Source of the DNA: Sphingomonas tagetis
GTDB taxonomy: Bacteria > Pseudomonadota > Alphaproteobacteria > Sphingomonadales > Sphingomonadaceae
DNA length: 64,000 bases
Assembly: GCF_024211275.1 (NCBI RefSeq)
Contig: NZ_JAMLDX010000001.1
Coordinates: forward strand, 1 to 64,000
Reading direction: 5' to 3'
Under the pieces are notes generated by a model. The model saw only the letters and a list, made by a program, of their open reading frames with translations, ran no database searches and was not told where the DNA came from. Numbering within the stretch: the stretch's first letter is position 1; each line of letters starts with the position of its first letter. Of this stretch, positions 61,487-64,000 are shown piece after piece. The translations under genes were made by a program, and so were the position numbers.

Positions 61487-61512
61487 GCACAAACCGCTTT
61501 CCTACAGCCCCC
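61487..61512 (+). repeat. 26-base direct repeat, copy 2
   Basis: GCACAAACCGCTTTCCTACA followed by GCCCCC, 24 of 26 bases as in copy 1 (59076-59101). It lies between the ABM gene and the 3' end of the membrane-protein gene. Confidence 0.6.
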
Positions 61513-61541
61513 GATCCAGCCTAGCCTTTTGGCGGACTGGA

Positions 61542-62153
61542 TCAGGCATAGGGTTCGACGATGCCGCTGATGAAGAACAGCGCGATCAGCGTGGCGAGCA
61601 TCGCGATGTTCCACGCCCGCGACTTGACCTTCAGCAATGCCATCAACAGCACGAGGATCGCGATCCCGCTGACCATATAGATCACCGTCCACGCCCCGTT
61701 GAACGCTTCCGCCGCCGCGGCCTTGGCGGCGGAGGGCGGGCTGACCGTGTCGAGCACGGCGATGCCGATCCAGCTCATCACGTTGGCCGTCAGCAGCCCG
61801 CCGATGACCATGCGGTTCTGCTTGTCGTACCAGTCGTTGAAGTCGGGCCATTCCTCGGGCTGGTCGGGAAAGATCAGCGAGGCGGCGAGATAATAGATGC
61901 CGACCATCGCCAGCACGCCGAGGAGGGTCGGATAATTGGCCCCGATCTGCGCCTGCGCATCCCATGCCAGCACCCAGAAGCTGGTGAGGTCGAGGATGAC
62001 CAGGATGCCGAGCAGCGGGGTCAGCCAGCCGATTTTGACCGGCTTGGCGTTGCGCTTGAGCTTGAGTGCCCGGGCGAACCCGCCCAGCACCTCGGCAATG
62101 GCGAGCCCGAGCAGCAGGCCATAGACCGCGAAGACGAGTTCGAACGACGACAT
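61542..62153 (-). CDS. Hypothetical membrane protein, six predicted helices
   Basis: A 203-residue protein with about six hydrophobic segments (FELVFAVYGLLLGLAIAEVL; LLGILVILDLTSFWVLAW; TLLGVLAMVGIYYLAASLIF; ANVMSWIGIAVLDTV; VIYMVSGIAILVLLMALL; MLATLIALFFISGIV). Conserved polar residues are few (one Asp-Trp loop, EEWPDFNDWYDKQ). No family recognised. It lies 18 bases upstream of nothing in its own direction but ends before the ABM promoter. Confidence 0.72.
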   Translation of the reverse strand: MSSFELVFAVYGLLLGLAIAEVLGGFARALKLKRNAKPVKIGWLTPLLGILVILDLTSFWVLAWDAQAQIGANYPTLLGVLAMVGIYYLAASLIFPDQPEEWPDFNDWYDKQNRMVIGGLLTANVMSWIGIAVLDTVSPPSAAKAAAAEAFNGAWTVIYMVSGIAILVLLMALLKVKSRAWNIAMLATLIALFFISGIVEPYA

Positions 62154-62171
62154 TGGCCCCCCTTTGGGGCC

Positions 62172-62708
62172 TCAGGCGGCCCGCAGCAGCGTCAGCTTGG
62201 CCTTGCCGTGGACTCGCTCCGCATCGACGGTAAAGCCCGCGACTTCAACGGCTTCCGCCTTGCCGGTCTCGATGCTGACCCAGGTTGCCGGCGAAGTCCA
62301 GCCGAGCCGGGCGAGCTTGTCGAGCGCCACGCTGCCCGCCCCGGTGCCATAGGGCGGGTCCATGAGGATGAGGTCGAGCGGTTTCGCCGCTGGCCCCAAG
62401 GCAAGGACGGAGGAAGCACGGATATCGGCCCGAACGCCCAGTTTCTCGGCATTGGCCCGCAGCGCATCGAGCGCCGCCCGGTCCTGCTCGACGAACAGGC
62501 ACGACGCCGCCCCCCGGCTGAGCGCCTCGAAGCCGAGCGCGCCGGACCCGGCGAACAGGTCGGCAACGGCAAGCCCCTCGAAGCTGCCCACCCGGCTGGT
62601 CAGCATCGAGAACAGCGCCTCTCTGGTGCGGTCGGCGGTAGGGCGGGTGGCGTCGCCCTTCGGCGCCACGAGCACGCGACCGCGCCACTGCCCGGCGATG
62701 ATCCTCAT
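62172..62708 (-). CDS. rsmD: 16S rRNA (guanine-966-N2)-methyltransferase RsmD
   Basis: RsmD methylates G966 of 16S rRNA. The 178-residue protein starts MRIIAGQWRGRVLVAPKGDA, the standard opening, then ADRTREALFSML, FAGSGALGFEALSRGA (AdoMet-binding) and the catalytic DPPYGTG. ATG 62708 overlaps the pseudouridine synthase stop by four bases, so the genes are coupled: two rRNA-modification enzymes in one operon. Confidence 0.95.
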   Translation of the reverse strand: MRIIAGQWRGRVLVAPKGDATRPTADRTREALFSMLTSRVGSFEGLAVADLFAGSGALGFEALSRGAASCLFVEQDRAALDALRANAEKLGVRADIRASSVLALGPAAKPLDLILMDPPYGTGAGSVALDKLARLGWTSPATWVSIETGKAEAVEVAGFTVDAERVHGKAKLTLLRAA

Positions 62709-63871
62709 TTACGCGGACTCCGTGGGCCTTTGGGTGGTCCTTTGGCGAGCGGCCGCCGGTCGCCGGAACGGTAACGCCGCTTGGGCCGGTCGATCAGTTC
62801 GCCGGCATCGTCGTCCCTGGCCGGGGCTGGTCGGGGCTTGCGGTTCGCGCCCCAGCCCTTCGGCCCCGCCTTCGGTTTCGCCTCGGGCCGGTGCGGCTTG
62901 GCTTCCGGCTTCGCTGCAACGGCCTTCGCTGGTGGCCTGCCTGATGTGCGTTCGGGCCGCGCCGGGCGGGCGGTGCCGGTCGTCTTGGCCGCAACCTTGC
63001 GCCGATCGGCCCGATTGGACGGGGTAGTTTCTTCGACGGGCGCCGCCTCGGTCACCGCAACCCGCTCCGCCTTCGGTTTGCCCGACAACTGCAGGTTCGA
63101 CGCCGCCTTGCCGCCGCCCGGCCCGGCCAGCGCCTTGCGGAACAGGATCAGGTCGTGCTGCCGCACCTCGTCCGCCGCCGCGACCGGCATGTCGTCGAGC
63201 CGGAACGGGCCGTAGCGCGTGCGGATCAGCCGGCTGACCTTCAGCCCCAGATGCTCCAGCACGCGCCGCACCTCGCGGTTCTTGCCCTCGGTCAGCGTCA
63301 GCTCGATCCATACATTGGCGCCGGTCCGCCGCTCGAGATTGGCGTCGATCGGGCCGTATCGAACGCCGTCGATCTCGGTGCCGAGCATGAGGTCCTCAAG
63401 CTGTTCCTGGCTGACCTGGCCATAGGCACGGGCGCGGTAGCTGCGCTCGACCCCGGTGGCGGGCAGCTCGAGCTGGCGCTTGAGCTCGCCGTCGGTAGTC
63501 ATCAACAACAGGCCCTCGGTATTCAGATCGAGCCGTCCGACCGGCACCAGCCGGGGCAAGCCGGGCGGCAGTCGCGAATAGATGGTCGGCCGTCCGCGCG
63601 GGTCGCGTTCGGTGGTCAGCACGCCGGTCGGCTTGTGGAAGCGGAACAGCCGTGCGGGGGCGGCCGCGGCGACCGCTTCGCCATCGACCGTCACGCCGTT
63701 GAGCGAAGTCAGCGTGATCGCGGGGGTCGTCAGGACCTGACCGTCGAGCGCCACGCGGCCCTCAGCGATCATCCGTTCGACTTCGCGGCGCGACGCGATT
63801 CCGGCGCGCGCGAGCAGCTTCGCGATGCGGTGTTGTTGCCTGGACGGTTCGTTGGGTGATGACGCGGACAT
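62705..63871 (-). CDS. rluB: 23S rRNA pseudouridine synthase (RluB type)
   Basis: A 388-residue RsuA/RluB-family enzyme: S4 domain (about residues 14-60, IAKLLARAGIASRREVERMI), catalytic motif VGRLDLNTEGLLLMTTDGE (Asp about 113), and EGKNREVRRVLEHLGLKVSR. After residue 250 comes a basic, Pro/Lys/Arg-rich low-complexity tail of about 130 residues, common in alphaproteobacterial RluB-like proteins and likely RNA-binding. Start ATG 63871 is set by the S4 domain; the frame is open further upstream to 63964. The product probably modifies U2605 of 23S rRNA. rsmD overlaps its 3' end. Confidence 0.88.
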   Translation of the reverse strand: MSASSPNEPSRQQHRIAKLLARAGIASRREVERMIAEGRVALDGQVLTTPAITLTSLNGVTVDGEAVAAAAPARLFRFHKPTGVLTTERDPRGRPTIYSRLPPGLPRLVPVGRLDLNTEGLLLMTTDGELKRQLELPATGVERSYRARAYGQVSQEQLEDLMLGTEIDGVRYGPIDANLERRTGANVWIELTLTEGKNREVRRVLEHLGLKVSRLIRTRYGPFRLDDMPVAAADEVRQHDLILFRKALAGPGGGKAASNLQLSGKPKAERVAVTEAAPVEETTPSNRADRRKVAAKTTGTARPARPERTSGRPPAKAVAAKPEAKPHRPEAKPKAGPKGWGANRKPRPAPARDDDAGELIDRPKRRYRSGDRRPLAKGPPKGPRSPRK

Positions 63872-64000
63872 TTGCGGCGCGATACAGGGGCAGACGGCAT
63901 GACGCAAAAAATCTTGCGCGACGGGAGCCGCAAGCCGTTCCATTGCGTTGTCGAAGCGTAACATGGCGGGTGCGAATGGTGTTCGGGAGGAAAAAAAGGC

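Overview
The window is GC-rich chromosomal DNA of an alphaproteobacterium, most likely a sphingomonad (Sphingomonas or a close relative). The grounds are the gene families (vgr-related protein, DUF6356 protein, paired glycine-zipper proteins, TonB-dependent receptors), an alphaproteobacterial LexA box (GAAC-N7-GAAC) upstream of uvrA, and an alphaproteobacterial-style RpoH promoter upstream of dnaK. No rRNA gene or complete phage is visible; one tRNA (Pro-GGG) is present.

Layout. 1-11.2 kb is a type II secretion (Gsp) locus in two divergent arms: gspG-H-I-C-D leftward (gspD runs off the window) and gspL-M-E-F, a periplasmic-binding/LpoA-like gene, then gspJ-K rightward, with gspN on the opposite strand between gspF and the LpoA-like gene. 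11.2-22 kb holds a DUF6356 protein, an FAD/NAD(P)-binding protein, and a leftward catabolic/uptake cluster: carboxylesterase, SDR dehydrogenase, TonB-dependent receptor, FAD-linked D-lactate/glycolate-type dehydrogenase, MFS transporter, then AraC and GntR regulators. Two nearly identical double operators precede the receptor and the regulator pair, so the cluster reads as one local regulon. 22-29.5 kb has a ybbP/ybbA ABC exporter divergent from a tesA-like lipase, a degenerate alpha/beta hydrolase, a lactonase-family lipoprotein and a DUF1593 protein. 29.6-33.3 kb is tRNA-Pro, yajC-secD-secF and an Mth938-like gene. 33.3-38.1 kb mixes TPR, DUF3089, glycosyltransferase, glycine-zipper and cupin genes. 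38.1-39.05 kb has no convincing protein gene; it carries two adjacent DnaA boxes, then many C(UUCG)G and GNRA hairpins on the + strand ending in tandem intrinsic terminators. It is the best candidate here for an undescribed structured RNA. 39-43 kb is tauE/safE, dnaJ and dnaK.

43-52.4 kb contains envelope genes: a PCu(A)C copper chaperone, a PH-domain protein, rluE, a vgr-related protein, two tandem paralogues with different low-complexity tails (Gln/Arg-rich and Pro-rich), an ECF sigma/anti-sigma pair, a fasciclin protein and a beta-barrel protein. uvrA (52.6-55.5 kb) has an SOS box. Behind uvrA lies an AT-richer island: a reverse transcriptase gene preceded by a SLATT-type membrane protein gene, the composition of a predicted anti-phage operon. 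The SLATT gene is split by an IS3-family element with a 3-bp target duplication; removing the element restores a 196-residue frame. The right end carries an HTH protein, a cold-shock gene, small ORFs, an ABM-domain protein, rsmD and an rluB-type pseudouridine synthase.

Compound palindromic repeats occur at 2.65-2.75 kb (inside the gspI 5' region), 15.72-15.83 kb and 43.51-43.66 kb. Functions are inferred from sequence features read by eye; no database search was run.
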